From Planctomycetaceae bacterium (GTDB lineage Bacteria > Planctomycetota > Planctomycetia > Planctomycetales > Planctomycetaceae): a DNA stretch of 64,000 nucleotides. The notes under the pieces were generated by a model that did no database searches, was not told the DNA's origin, and saw only the letters and a program-made list of their open reading frames with translations. Shown in pieces: positions 43,677 to 52,903 of the stretch. Positions within the stretch are counted from its first letter, which is position 1. Each line of letters starts with the position of its first letter. The stretch lies in assembly GCA_018699955.1 (NCBI GenBank), contig JABISG010000022.1, positions 1-64,000 on the forward strand. The letters run 5' to 3'. The position numbers and the translations under genes were made by a program.

Positions 43677-44579
43677 TCAGGACAGGAGCAGCCGCAACAG
43701 ACTCACCCCAATCAGTGCGGCGGTAACCAGCAGCATCAAACTGAAGCGACGACGCAGATTCCGGCCGCGCAGTTTGAGGCCCGCTTCCGAGCCGATGCGT
43801 GCTCCGATGGTTCCACCAATCAACAAGGCCACCACCAGCGGCAGGTTGATGTTTCCGTGCCAGGCGTGGGCGATGGTTCCCTGGAAGGAAACAATCCAGA
43901 CAATCACCAGCGAACTGGCGACGGCGTTCTGCGTCTTCATTCCCAGCAGATAGATCAGCCCCGGCATCAGAATCAGCCCGCCGCTCATTCCTAACAATCC
44001 CGAGACAAATCCAACCGTCAAACCGAACCAGGCAAGAACGACGATCGACACCGTTTGCCGCTCAAATTCGGGAAACTCGCCGTAGGGCGGAATCCGCCAG
44101 TTGGCAATTCGGCCCAGCATGCGCGGGCCGCCCGCTTGCTCTCTGCGGCTTTCCCAAAAGGCAAAACAGCCGATGCTCAGCAGTAGCGCAAAATAGATGG
44201 CCAGCACCATCAACTCGACGGCATCGATCTCTCGTCCGGATAAAACCACCGTGCCTTTGAGTTTTGCCAGTTCCAGCACATGCGCACCACTGAAGACGCC
44301 GACCAGCAATCCGCCAGCTATTGTCAGCGGCAATCGGGTGTTGCGCAGATCGGCGCGCCGGGCAAGCAGCGAGGTCGTTGCCGGTCCCAAGACCTGACAC
44401 GCTCCCGTGCCGACGGCCAACTCCATATCGACGCGCAACGCGAGGTTGAGTACGGGGACGATGAGGAAGCCGCCACCGACGCCGAACATCCCGGAGAGGA
44501 AACCGACGCCCGCCCCTGCAAACAAGGCCGGCAGCAGCGTCATTGCCGATTGAAATAATTCCGCGAGGTCTGCGGTCAT
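43677..44579 (-). CDS. TauE/SafE family sulfite/anion exporter
   Basis: 300 residues, about eight hydrophobic helices. Family motifs: GAGVGFLSGMFGVGGGFLIVPVL at the front and its pseudo-repeat GLTVGFVSGLLGMSGGLILMPGL in the second half. Members move sulfite, sulfoacetate or related organic acids across the inner membrane. GAGAGGC precedes ATG 44579. A 48-residue membrane protein gene sits 12 bases upstream and is probably co-translated. Confidence 0.9.
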   Translation of the reverse strand: MTADLAELFQSAMTLLPALFAGAGVGFLSGMFGVGGGFLIVPVLNLALRVDMELAVGTGACQVLGPATTSLLARRADLRNTRLPLTIAGGLLVGVFSGAHVLELAKLKGTVVLSGREIDAVELMVLAIYFALLLSIGCFAFWESRREQAGGPRMLGRIANWRIPPYGEFPEFERQTVSIVVLAWFGLTVGFVSGLLGMSGGLILMPGLIYLLGMKTQNAVASSLVIVWIVSFQGTIAHAWHGNINLPLVVALLIGGTIGARIGSEAGLKLRGRNLRRRFSLMLLVTAALIGVSLLRLLLS

Positions 44580-44591
44580 GCCGGCAGCCTC

Positions 44592-44738
44592 TCAGATCTG
44601 GTAGTCGGGAAAAATCGGCTCATCGTTCTCTTTGTGGGCGGTTCGCCCCTGCCACAAATTGAACAGCCAATTGACCAGCACGCCCCATATCACCGGGAGC
44701 ACAAGGCACGCCAATGTGAACAACACCTTATGCAACAC
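44592..44738 (-). CDS. 48-residue membrane protein upstream of the TauE-type gene
   Basis: A minus-strand frame starting GTG 44738 (or TTG 44735) and ending TGA at 44592. It encodes one strong hydrophobic helix (VLFTLACLVLPVIWGVLVNW), then LFNLWQGRTAHKENDEPIFP and a short tail. GAGG lies about nine bases before the start. The spacing of 12 bases to the permease gene, one sharp helix and a polar C-terminus support a real gene, perhaps a permease accessory subunit. No family recognised. Confidence 0.6.
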   Translation of the reverse strand: MLHKVLFTLACLVLPVIWGVLVNWLFNLWQGRTAHKENDEPIFPDYQI

Positions 44739-44895
44739 GCGACGACCTCAATGATGATCTCAGAAAAATAGTCTCTCTGCGGTTTTTCGCAGGCGACCCA
44801 CAAATACTCCGTTACCTCGATTTATGGTATTCCTGCAAACGCTGTCAAGCGTCGCCTGCAGATGGCCATCAACTGCTCGTGGGCATTATGAAAGA

Positions 44896-44925
44896 AAGCA
44901 GCACCGCCAAGTGACGGTGCTGCTT
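44896..44925 (-). terminator. Probable terminator after the proline/glycine-rich lipoprotein gene
   Basis: An 11-base exact inverted repeat (AAGCAGCACCG at 44896-44906, complement at 44915-44925) with an 8-base loop. On the minus strand it is followed by a T-rich but broken run (CTTTCTTTCAT). It lies about 45 bases beyond the stop at 44972. Confidence 0.75.
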
Positions 44926-44971
44926 GATGAGACAATTTGAATTCGGATCGATCAGCAAATCGCCGAGCTCG

Positions 44972-45901
44972 TTAGTGGACCGGCTCCAGTCGCACGAGAC
45001 GATCGACGCGAAACATTGGTTTGCCGAGTGCGTCGAGTTGTTTCGCATCGACTCCGCCCTCGACCAGAATCACATCGTCATTTTGTAGCGTCTCAAATTC
45101 GTCGGCCCCTGCCAGCACAATGCTGCCACCGAATTGATCCTGTTGATCGGGTTCGACGTTGTAAATGATATTCCAACTGCGTGCTTCGCTGTCGTAATCG
45201 ACGACGCCGCGCAGCCATTGGAAATTCTCGCGATCATGCTTGTACGGGCTGGAAGCAGCGGCCACAGTTTCCGACGAATCGGAAACGTTGCGAATCGAAG
45301 CAACCGGCGTGAGCGGAGTTTTCGGCGTGACGAACGGGGCGTTCTCGTCGAACGGGACTGACTCGTTGGAAATTGAGGCAGCTCCGTCTTTAAACGGCGA
45401 CGGGTTGTCGTCCAAGTCAAAGGAGCCCTTCGGTTCTTGACCGCCGTTGTTTACCGGCGGATCGGCGTCGAAGGTTTCGGTGTCACGAAACTCGTCAGGG
45501 GCGCCAAATGAATCGGCTGGCGCTCCGTTTCCAGCGTTAGGGTCATTGTAATTCGGTACCGGGTTGGTGTTGCCGCCCGTTGGTGCCGGGTTCTTCGCCG
45601 AATCATATGCTGGGGCGTCTCCACCCGATCCACTCGACTGCCAACGACTGGTTGATCCGTTGGCCGACGGCGACTGGAATGAACCGTTCGGAGTAACCGA
45701 TGCTCCCGATCCTTGCAGCGGTGCATTCTGGGGCAGCGTATACGACCCGCCTTGCGGGTAACCTGCACCGGGTGGCACTGCGTACGAACCCGGATATCCG
45801 CCTGGGCCGTAGACAGATGATGGATAATGGGAGTAGCAACCGATGGCGGTCATCACAGTCAGGCCGCAAACGATACAAAATGCCCACTGTCTCGAGTACA
45901 T
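44972..45901 (-). CDS. Proline/glycine-rich lipoprotein, hypothetical
   Basis: About 309 residues. Lipoprotein signal MYSRQWAFCIVCGLTVMTAIGC with lipobox A-I-G-C. A long low-complexity stretch rich in Pro, Gly, Ser, Asn and Asp follows (about residues 25-200), then a folded C-terminal domain of about 80 residues (FQWLRGVVDYDSEARSWNIIYN...VILVEGGVDAKQLDALGKPMFRVDRLVRLEP). Probably an outer-membrane-anchored protein with a flexible stalk. No function assigned. Confidence 0.8.
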   Translation of the reverse strand: MYSRQWAFCIVCGLTVMTAIGCYSHYPSSVYGPGGYPGSYAVPPGAGYPQGGSYTLPQNAPLQGSGASVTPNGSFQSPSANGSTSRWQSSGSGGDAPAYDSAKNPAPTGGNTNPVPNYNDPNAGNGAPADSFGAPDEFRDTETFDADPPVNNGGQEPKGSFDLDDNPSPFKDGAASISNESVPFDENAPFVTPKTPLTPVASIRNVSDSSETVAAASSPYKHDRENFQWLRGVVDYDSEARSWNIIYNVEPDQQDQFGGSIVLAGADEFETLQNDDVILVEGGVDAKQLDALGKPMFRVDRLVRLEPVH

Positions 45902-46288
45902 ACGACGGGTCCTCGTTTTCAATGTCTGAGTCGGGTCAATGTCTGGATCGGGAGACACAGGCAGATTCGCCTTTGGGGCGATTTCCGCTGTTTGCAGTCT
46001 CTCGGCTTGTCAAAAAAATGACGTTCGGGACGGGATCAACTGAGAAGTGAACGTCCTTCCTCAACTGAGCAATCCAAGCGACTGGCTCAGCAAACCGGCG
46101 GGGTTGGTTTTCGAGGCGATTCCACGGGATGTTTCAATCGTTTTCGGAAACGCCTTTCAAGGAAGCGACGGGATTGTAAGGATCCCGGCATTCCTGTCCA
46201 GACCGATTTCTGCAATTGGGTGCAGAAGGGGTGCAGGACATGACTTGGGAGAGAAAAGGCAAAAGAATTCCCAAGAACCACGTATAAA
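45902..46288. other. Intergenic region with no recognised gene
   Basis: With the repeats that follow, about 555 bases separate the lipoprotein gene start from the redoxin gene stop. Short frames here have no recognisable features. Confidence 0.45.
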
Positions 46289-46362
46289 AGCCTGAAGCGC
46301 AAGCGAAGGGGCACAAGAGTAGGCAATCGAACTCCGATGCTCCTTCGCTTGCGCTTCAGGCT
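46289..46362. repeat. Family B palindrome, 21-base arms, 32-base loop
   Basis: Arms 46289-46309 and 46342-46362 are exact complements with core GCCTGAAGCGCAAGCGAAGG. The loop is longer than in the other copies. Confidence 0.85.
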
Positions 46363-46369
46363 CCTTTTT

Positions 46370-46420
46370 TTCTTGATCTCTTTGCGAACCTTTGCTACTT
46401 GGGGGCTCTGCGTCAAAAAA
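46370..46420. repeat. Family A repeat, single copy
   Basis: Reads TTCTTGATCTCTTTGCGAAC and ends CTCTGCGTCAAAAAA, in the orientation of the right-hand copies at 9561 and 39519. It directly follows a family B palindrome. Confidence 0.6.
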
Positions 46421-46456
46421 CGCAAACCACGTCGTGTGGTCGCCGAATGCGTGGAA

Positions 46457-47053
46457 CTAGCAGGCCGGTTCACCGGTGAAATAGGCCGGCGCGCTGCCGG
46501 ATTTCCACTTGATGTTGCAGCCGATGCTCGGTTTCTGTTCTGCCGGTACCGCTTCGCCAGCAAGGACGGCATCGGCGGCGGCACGCAGATCGGCCCCGGT
46601 GACTTCGATCCCGCTATCGGGGCGGCTGTCGTCGAACTGGCCGCGATAGACCAGTTTGTGGTCCCGATCAAACAGGAAGAAATCCGGCGTGCAGGCGGCG
46701 TGATAGTCTTTCGCCGCCACTTGTTGTTCATCGTAAAGATAGGGAAACGTATAACCGGCCGATTCCGCTTCGGCACCCATCTTCTCGGGGCCGTCATCGG
46801 GATGCGTTGAGACATCGTTGGAGCTGATGCCGACAACGCCCAAACCTTTCGCCTGATACTCCGTTGCGAACGCCGCCAGCGCGGAACGCAAATGAACGAC
46901 GAACGGGCAGTGATTGCACATGAAGATAACGAGCAGCCCTTTGCTATTCGCAAAATCCGCAAGCGAAACGGTTGCGCCTGTCGCCGGATTCGGCAGAGAA
47001 AAATCCGGCGCTGTCGTTCCCAGGGGCAACATTGTCGAGGCGGTCATAACCAT
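46457..47053 (-). CDS. Redoxin (AhpC/TSA-thioredoxin fold) family protein
   Basis: About 198 residues. Thioredoxin-like fold with APDFSLPNPATGATVSLADF, LLVIFMCNHCPFVVHLRSAL (C-x2-C active site), GVVGISSNDVSTHPDDGPEKM and YHAACTPDFFLFDRDHKLVYRGQFDD. This is the common thioredoxin-family type often annotated as peroxiredoxin-like. No signal peptide, so cytoplasmic. GGAGAGA precedes ATG 47053. Redox partner unknown. Confidence 0.9.
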   Translation of the reverse strand: MVMTASTMLPLGTTAPDFSLPNPATGATVSLADFANSKGLLVIFMCNHCPFVVHLRSALAAFATEYQAKGLGVVGISSNDVSTHPDDGPEKMGAEAESAGYTFPYLYDEQQVAAKDYHAACTPDFFLFDRDHKLVYRGQFDDSRPDSGIEVTGADLRAAADAVLAGEAVPAEQKPSIGCNIKWKSGSAPAYFTGEPAC

Positions 47054-47151
47054 CGTTGTCTCTCCGTAAGTTTTGTGCGGTTAGTGGTAGCGGCGCAGTT
47101 TGTTCGCCGTCGCTCGGCCCAAATATGTTTTACTTCCCTCAAAACGCGAAA

Positions 47152-49407
47152 CTACCTCGACGCTCGCTCGGTTTGACTACCAAGGGGGATTTGATATTTC
47201 TTGATGAAGTTTCGGAAGACTCTCTGTTTGCCGCGGAAGTAAAACCGTCCTTCACCCGGGCCGAGCGTCAATTCGTAAGTCGCGACGCGGTCTTTCGTCT
47301 TCGTTGTTTTCGGTTCGATCGATGTGCCAGTGCGGAAATCGATCAGGCCGATGTCGTTCTTAATCGTCACCGTAAACTTCTCCCCGGTGGCCGGCGTGTA
47401 ACCGCCCAATTCGCCTGTGTCGGCATCGATGGTCAAATCGTCGGCGGCATAATCGCCCACCTTGGTGTTGATCGCCATCAGCACTTTGAAGGGCGAATTG
47501 AGACCGGTGAGGCTGCTCACGCGAATGTTACCGTTGTTCACTCGCGGTGTATTGTTTCCATGCAATGTCGAGTCGGCCAGCATGTGTTTGAAGGGAGCCA
47601 GTTCCTTGGCGGTCCGTCCGAGTTCTTTCCAGCCATCCGATTCACTCATATCGGCGTGCCGTAAAAGGTCGGGCAGATAATTGGCGTTAGCGAACTTGCT
47701 GTCGCCCAAAATCTCGCTGCCTTTCAAATCGTGGGCAACTGCTGCCGGCCCCCATTCGTCGATGATCACTCCGCCGGCACCGGTTTCAATCGCCTTCCAA
47801 ACAATGCACCTGAGCAGGTTGGGCGGATATTTGTAACGGTACCAGCCGCTCCAGCGTTTGGCGGCTTCGTCGTATTTCCAATTGGTTGTGGCGACGACAA
47901 CGCGGTCCTTCTGCATGTTGATGGATTTCTTGCCGTACTGCCTTCCGCTGGGGACTTCCAAAATCGTGGGGATCATTCGCACGCGGTATGCGTTCAGAAT
48001 GCGGCGGTAATGTCCTTCCGTCATGGCGCGAACCCAGGAGTTGGGATGATACATATGCGACGGCTGTGACCAGGGCCGGCCGATGTAGTGGTGATACGCG
48101 GTCCGTTGCAGGCCGAAGTTTGGATACGGCTTGGCGATACTCTCGGCCGCGTAAATGTCTGTTTGCTGAGTGGCCAACTGCACCTTGGGATTGACCGAGG
48201 CGAGGTACTCGCGTGCCTTGGCCAGCATCGGTTCGTAGTTGCGATTCAGCGGCGGGTCCATGTGGTAGCCGATCAGCGATTTGAGTTTTCCGTATTCGGC
48301 GAGCTTCGTTGCCGCCGTCGTTTTGAAGTCCGCCGGGATCGGCCCGGTTGGTTTTGCGATCCACGTTTGCAGGTTGTTCCACGAGGGAGCGCGCAAGATG
48401 ACCGAGATGCCGCGCGCTGCAGCGAGCGAGTCGAATTCGCCGAGTTCTTTTGTGAAATCGACGGCGACCGTGTTGAAGCCGTGCGAGGCGACATCGTCGA
48501 GAAAGTACTCGTACATTTGGATGAGCGTTTTCTTTTGCGCCTTGGCGGCGGCGTCCAGCGTGGCTTGCTTTGCCGACACGCCCAACACAAAGGTCGGCAG
48601 CTTGCCAACGCTTTCGCGATAGGTTGTGCCGATGTGCAGTCGTTCCTGCCATTGGCTGCGGACGAATCGTTTTTTCTCGTCGATGCGGGAAAAGTCGAAG
48701 AAGCTTTGTCGCTGGGGGAAGTCGGCGATGATTAAGTCGCCCAGTTCGGTGAATTCGCCCCCTTCGCGTCGGACGGCGTTCTTGAGATCGCGCCGCGCCC
48801 GATTGCCGTACACGACCCGTTCGTCGTGCCGTTTGAGTTCGATGTTATCGATGCGTAACAATCGTTCGCCCGTGCTGGGTGGACTTGTCAGCGGTTCGCT
48901 CTGGGTAAGTTCGAGTTCGACGGCATAGATCTTCTCGAACTCCAGGTTAACCAGTTGTGCTTCCCAGGTTCGCATGGTGGGCGTGTAGCCGTAGGCCCCA
49001 CTGGGAAATGTGACCGACTTAAACACCTTGCCCTGCTTGTTGTAGGCGTTGAGTTTTGCCCGGAAGTACGTGTATCCCTGACCGGCGTAATCGATCGACA
49101 GTTCGAAGCGACTGATTCCGACATCGAACTTGCGGATGGGAATCTTGATGATCGAAGTGGTTCCGCCGCCGCGCGCGACCAGTGCTTGGGAGTTCTTGGT
49201 TCCCAATCTCGGTTCGAGTTTTGCTCCTTTGCCCAATGTGGCGAGTTCGGGCAGTCCCGATTCAAAATCGGCCTTCACCCACACTTCGGTTTCTGCTTCC
49301 CGCGGAGGAACTTTGAAAGGATACGGTTCGGCAGCCGACATCGTGTGCGTACACGCGAACAAGGCAACCGTCATCACGGCGAACGCCAGCGAGAGTGAGC
49401 GAGTCAT
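47152..49407 (-). CDS. Large secreted protein, possibly carbohydrate-active
   Basis: 751 residues with a signal peptide (LSLAFAVMTVALFACTHTMSAA). The first about 200 residues look like a beta-sandwich. The middle (about 240-600) has TIM-barrel-like features: YEYFLDDVASHGFNTVAVDFTKEL, ISVILRAPSWNN, LIGYHMDPPLN, CIVWKAIETGAGGVIIDEWGP. Such glycoside-hydrolase-like barrels are frequent in planctomycetes. The C-terminus (VLMAINTKVGDYAADDLTIDAD) looks like a beta-sandwich. Family not identified; hydrolase activity is an inference from pattern only. Confidence 0.65.
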   Translation of the reverse strand: MTRSLSLAFAVMTVALFACTHTMSAAEPYPFKVPPREAETEVWVKADFESGLPELATLGKGAKLEPRLGTKNSQALVARGGGTTSIIKIPIRKFDVGISRFELSIDYAGQGYTYFRAKLNAYNKQGKVFKSVTFPSGAYGYTPTMRTWEAQLVNLEFEKIYAVELELTQSEPLTSPPSTGERLLRIDNIELKRHDERVVYGNRARRDLKNAVRREGGEFTELGDLIIADFPQRQSFFDFSRIDEKKRFVRSQWQERLHIGTTYRESVGKLPTFVLGVSAKQATLDAAAKAQKKTLIQMYEYFLDDVASHGFNTVAVDFTKELGEFDSLAAARGISVILRAPSWNNLQTWIAKPTGPIPADFKTTAATKLAEYGKLKSLIGYHMDPPLNRNYEPMLAKAREYLASVNPKVQLATQQTDIYAAESIAKPYPNFGLQRTAYHHYIGRPWSQPSHMYHPNSWVRAMTEGHYRRILNAYRVRMIPTILEVPSGRQYGKKSINMQKDRVVVATTNWKYDEAAKRWSGWYRYKYPPNLLRCIVWKAIETGAGGVIIDEWGPAAVAHDLKGSEILGDSKFANANYLPDLLRHADMSESDGWKELGRTAKELAPFKHMLADSTLHGNNTPRVNNGNIRVSSLTGLNSPFKVLMAINTKVGDYAADDLTIDADTGELGGYTPATGEKFTVTIKNDIGLIDFRTGTSIEPKTTKTKDRVATYELTLGPGEGRFYFRGKQRVFRNFIKKYQIPLGSQTERASR

Positions 49408-49653
49408 TGGAGCATCCGGTTAGCTGGGTTTCGAGATTGACCGAGTAACAGTCCGTTCAGCATACCCGAAACGGCAGAGAGATTGCGACTGTTCGCGGGC
49501 TGCAATCGACTGCCCGTTCTTGAATACGCACCACAATCGGGGTATAAAAACCGTTCATTCAAAACTCGCCGGTTTCATGTTCTCTGTCGCGAGACACGAC
49601 TTTCCCACAGATAGACTCCTCGTTCACACCTCAACCTTTGGAATGCCGTGCCC

Positions 49654-51447
49654 ATGAGTCAGCCGAATGAAAACGATCACGATACGCTGCCACCTTCGAT
49701 GGATCCAGCGGCCGGCGGCGAAGTGGTCGAACCACCGAAAGACTTCATCGGGATATTGAAGCGTCTCGGACCGGGGCTGATTATCGCAGGCAGCATTGTT
49801 GGTTCGGGCGAGTTGATCGCCACCACCAAGACCGGCGCACAAGCCGGCATGACACTGCTCTGGCTGGTCATCATCGGCTGCGTCATCAAAGTCTTCGTGC
49901 AAATCGAATTGGGCCGTTACACCATCAGCCACGGTGAAACGACGCTCGCCGCACTCGACCGTGTCCCCGGACCACGCATGCGTGTCAATTGGATCGTCTG
50001 GTTTTGGCTGATCATGATGCTGGTTGGGTTGGGACAAGTCGGTGGCATCGTCGGCGGAGTCGGTCAGGCGCTGGCATTGGCGTTCCCCATCAAAGGCGAC
50101 TACGTCGAGGCGATCAGCGTTCCCTCGGAAAAGGAGTTGAAGCGGTACATCGGCTGGAACGACGACATGGCCAGCGAGAACTCTGTGTTCTCGGGGCTGA
50201 GCGAAGTCGATCAAGATCGCATCACCAAGGGCCGGGATCTGCTAAAGGCGAAACTCGATAAACTGAACAAGTCACAACCGCAAATGAATGAGAAGGCATT
50301 GGCGGCCGTCCGCGCGTTGATCGTTGTCGAACGTGAACAACACGATGCCCAGGAAGCGAACGCCGACGCTGCGTCATTGGAGAAGTTAAACAGCGCAGTC
50401 GAGGCAGCCGGGAAAGAGGTCAAGACACTCACCGAGCCAAAAACCTACGATGACAAGATCTGGGCGGCAATTGTGACATTGATTACGATTGCGATTCTGT
50501 TTCGCGGCGGATACGGGTTGATTCAGAATTTTTCAACAGTCCTGGTGGTGACGTTCACCTTCGTCACCATCGGCAATGTGATTGCGTTGCAATTGAAACC
50601 AGAATTCTCGATGTCGATCAGTGAGATTCTGGGCGGATTGTGGTTTTCGCTGCCCGATTCGACTCCATTGCCACCGGGAATATACGGAATCGAAACGGAC
50701 GATCCGGTCGCGACCGCGCTGGCGACCTTCGGCATCATTGGCGTCGGTGCGAGTGAATTGGTCATGTATCCGTATTGGTGTCTCGAAAAGGGGTACGCCA
50801 AGTATGCCGGTCCCCGTTCGTCGGAACAAAGTTGGGTCGATCGCGCTCGCGGCTGGATGAAGGTGATGCACTACGATGCCTTCGCATCGATGCTCATCTA
50901 CACCACCGCCACCTTGGCGTTTTTCCTGATGGGCGTCGCCGTCATGTACGAGCAGGGTCTCGATCCGGAAGGATCGCGGATGACCAGTACGCTGCTCGAA
51001 CAGTATGTGCCGGTCTTTGGAACGTACGCCAAGTGGCTGTTCCTTGCCGGTGCCATCGCCGTGCTGTATTCCACGTTCCTGGTGTCGATGGCCGGTTTTG
51101 GCCGCATTTATACCGACGCACTGAAAGTCTATGGTCTGCTCGATCACCACGACGAGAAGAAACACAACCGCTGGGTCAGCATCTTTTGCACCGTCTTACC
51201 TTTGATCTGTCTGGCCGTGTTCTGCACCGGGATCGATCCGACGCAACTGGTGCTGTTAGGCGGAACGATGCAGGCGTTGATGCTGCCGATATTGGGACTC
51301 GGGGCTTTGTACATGCGGTTTAAGCTGACCGATGCCCGTCTAAAACCAAGCGGCGCGTGGGACCTGCTGCTGATCATCTCGTGCCTCGGTCTGGCAATTT
51401 CCGGCGGCTGGAAACTCTACGGTATTGTGGTGAAACTTCTTGGATGA
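49654..51447 (+). CDS. Nramp-family-like metal transporter with a large soluble insert
   Basis: About 597 residues. Core helices have GPGLIIAGSIVGSGELIATTKTGAQAG where classical Nramp proteins have the DPGN metal motif, so this is the divergent Nramp-related branch. MFGASELVMYPYWCLEKGYA-like IGVGASELVMYPYWC marks the later helices. Between the early and middle helices lies a polar, helical insert of about 110 residues (SEKELKRYIGWNDDMASEN...LTEPKTYDDK), coiled-coil-like and not typical of the family. GTG 49648 is upstream of ATG 49654, which I chose. Substrate unknown, probably a divalent cation or another ion. Confidence 0.85.
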   Translation: MSQPNENDHDTLPPSMDPAAGGEVVEPPKDFIGILKRLGPGLIIAGSIVGSGELIATTKTGAQAGMTLLWLVIIGCVIKVFVQIELGRYTISHGETTLAALDRVPGPRMRVNWIVWFWLIMMLVGLGQVGGIVGGVGQALALAFPIKGDYVEAISVPSEKELKRYIGWNDDMASENSVFSGLSEVDQDRITKGRDLLKAKLDKLNKSQPQMNEKALAAVRALIVVEREQHDAQEANADAASLEKLNSAVEAAGKEVKTLTEPKTYDDKIWAAIVTLITIAILFRGGYGLIQNFSTVLVVTFTFVTIGNVIALQLKPEFSMSISEILGGLWFSLPDSTPLPPGIYGIETDDPVATALATFGIIGVGASELVMYPYWCLEKGYAKYAGPRSSEQSWVDRARGWMKVMHYDAFASMLIYTTATLAFFLMGVAVMYEQGLDPEGSRMTSTLLEQYVPVFGTYAKWLFLAGAIAVLYSTFLVSMAGFGRIYTDALKVYGLLDHHDEKKHNRWVSIFCTVLPLICLAVFCTGIDPTQLVLLGGTMQALMLPILGLGALYMRFKLTDARLKPSGAWDLLLIISCLGLAISGGWKLYGIVVKLLG

Positions 51448-51515
51448 ACAGACTGTGGGTTCAATAAAAGCTGCGACTCAAAGAGTCGCAGTGTCATGTT
51501 TTTCGGAGCTGTTCA

Positions 51516-52079
51516 GTGAGCCGCGAAGACGACCTTGCCCTGTTGCACGAGTACACGCAAAAAGAGGGTTTAATCCAGCACATGCTCGCGGTCGAAGCGG
51601 CCGTCCGCGCCTACGCTCGCAAGTATGGCGAGGATGAAGAGAAGTGGGGAACGGTCGGCATGCTGCACGACTTCGATTACGAGCGCTGGCCCGACGCGCC
51701 TGACCATCCGTTGAAAGGTTCAGCAATTCTCACCGACCGCGGCTACCCCGACGACGTCATCTACGCTATCAAGTCGCACGCGGATTATCTCGAAGATTGC
51801 CCGCGCGTGTCACGGCTCGATAAGACTCTCTATGCGTGCGATGAACTATGCGGTTTCATCGTCGCCTACGCGCTGATGCGGCCGACTCGCCTCGAAGGAA
51901 TGAAGGCCAAGAGCATCCGCAAGAAGATGAAACAGGTTTCGTTTGCCGCCGCGGTCAATCGTGCTGATATCGTCAACGGGGCCGAAGACCTCGGCGTCGA
52001 TCTCAACGAACACATCCAATTCTGCATCGACGCACTGAAGCCCATCGCAGGCGAATTGGGTCTTCAGCCGGAATCATAA
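51516..52079 (+). CDS. HD-domain hydrolase
   Basis: 187 residues from GTG 51516 with GGAG upstream. The HD motif is in LIQHMLAVEAAVRAYARKYGEDEEKWGTVGMLHDFDYERW and a later DELCGF and CGFIVAYALMRPTRL segment. HD proteins bind metals and hydrolyse phosphates of nucleotides; the substrate is not evident. It lies 68 bases after the Nramp-like gene and 18 bases before the VIT-type gene. Confidence 0.85.
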   Translation: MSREDDLALLHEYTQKEGLIQHMLAVEAAVRAYARKYGEDEEKWGTVGMLHDFDYERWPDAPDHPLKGSAILTDRGYPDDVIYAIKSHADYLEDCPRVSRLDKTLYACDELCGFIVAYALMRPTRLEGMKAKSIRKKMKQVSFAAAVNRADIVNGAEDLGVDLNEHIQFCIDALKPIAGELGLQPES

Positions 52080-52097
52080 GCGTGCTGGAGTCAAAAG

Positions 52098-52862
52098 GTG
52101 GATAGCGACTCCGAACATCGCAAGTTGCACGCCGAGCATACGCCGGAAGCCGTCGCCGAGCGCCTGTCGGCCGGCCACGTGCCAAGTTATTTGCGCGACT
52201 TCGTCTACGGCGGCATCGACGGATGCGTCACCACGTTTGCTATCGTTGCGGGCGCAATTGGCGCTGGTTTTTCGAGCGGTGTGATTCTCATTTTGGGATT
52301 CGCCAATTTGCTGGCCGACGGATTCAGCATGGCCGTCAGCAATTACCTGGCAACGAAAGCAGAAGGCCAATTGCTGCATCGTGCGCGGATGGAAGAAGAG
52401 ACGCACGTGGATGTCGTTCCGGAAGGCGAGCGCGAAGAGATTCGCCGCATTTTCGAGCAGAAAGGCTTTGAAGGCGAACTGTTGGACAAAGTGGTCGATG
52501 TGATTACCGCTGACCGCACGCTGTGGATCGACACCATGCTCCGCGAAGAACGAGGGCTTTCGCTGGTTCAAGTCTCGCCGTGGAAAGCGGGCTGGGTTAC
52601 GTTCGTGGCGTTTTCCGCTATCGGGTTGATTCCAATTCTGCCATTCGTCGCACAATACATAATGTCGCTACCCAATTCGCCCGTTCGTGCAACGAGCCTG
52701 ATACTGACCGCCGTCTCATTCTTTGCCGTCGGCGCCATGAAGTCGCGGTATGTCGCCGAAAGTTGGCAACGCGCCGGGACCGAAACACTACTCATGGGCA
52801 GCGTCGCCGCGGCTCTGGCATACATCGTCGGGTTGCTGCTGCGGTCGTTCATCGCCGTGTGA
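52098..52862 (+). CDS. VIT1/CCC1 family iron/manganese transporter
   Basis: 254 residues from GTG 52098. Family landmarks: YLRDFVYGGIDGCVTTFAIVAGAIGAGFSSGVILILGFANLLADGFSMAVSNYLATKAEG near the front, a cytoplasmic helical domain with the acidic metal-binding stretch EGEREEIRRIFEQKGFEGELLDKVVDVI, and closing helices VGAMKSRYVAESW and LLMGSVAAALAYIVGLLL. Expected to export or store ferrous iron or manganese. It follows the HD gene by 18 bases and is convergent with glnE. Confidence 0.92.
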   Translation: MDSDSEHRKLHAEHTPEAVAERLSAGHVPSYLRDFVYGGIDGCVTTFAIVAGAIGAGFSSGVILILGFANLLADGFSMAVSNYLATKAEGQLLHRARMEEETHVDVVPEGEREEIRRIFEQKGFEGELLDKVVDVITADRTLWIDTMLREERGLSLVQVSPWKAGWVTFVAFSAIGLIPILPFVAQYIMSLPNSPVRATSLILTAVSFFAVGAMKSRYVAESWQRAGTETLLMGSVAAALAYIVGLLLRSFIAV

Positions 52863-52903
52863 TCGATGACGCAGAAAAACCGAGCCATGTCCTGCACGGT
52901 TCG

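Noticed and set aside
46087-46962. A long minus-strand frame overlapping the redoxin gene
   Set aside because: It runs through repeats and the antiparallel frame of a clear gene; its translation has no protein features.
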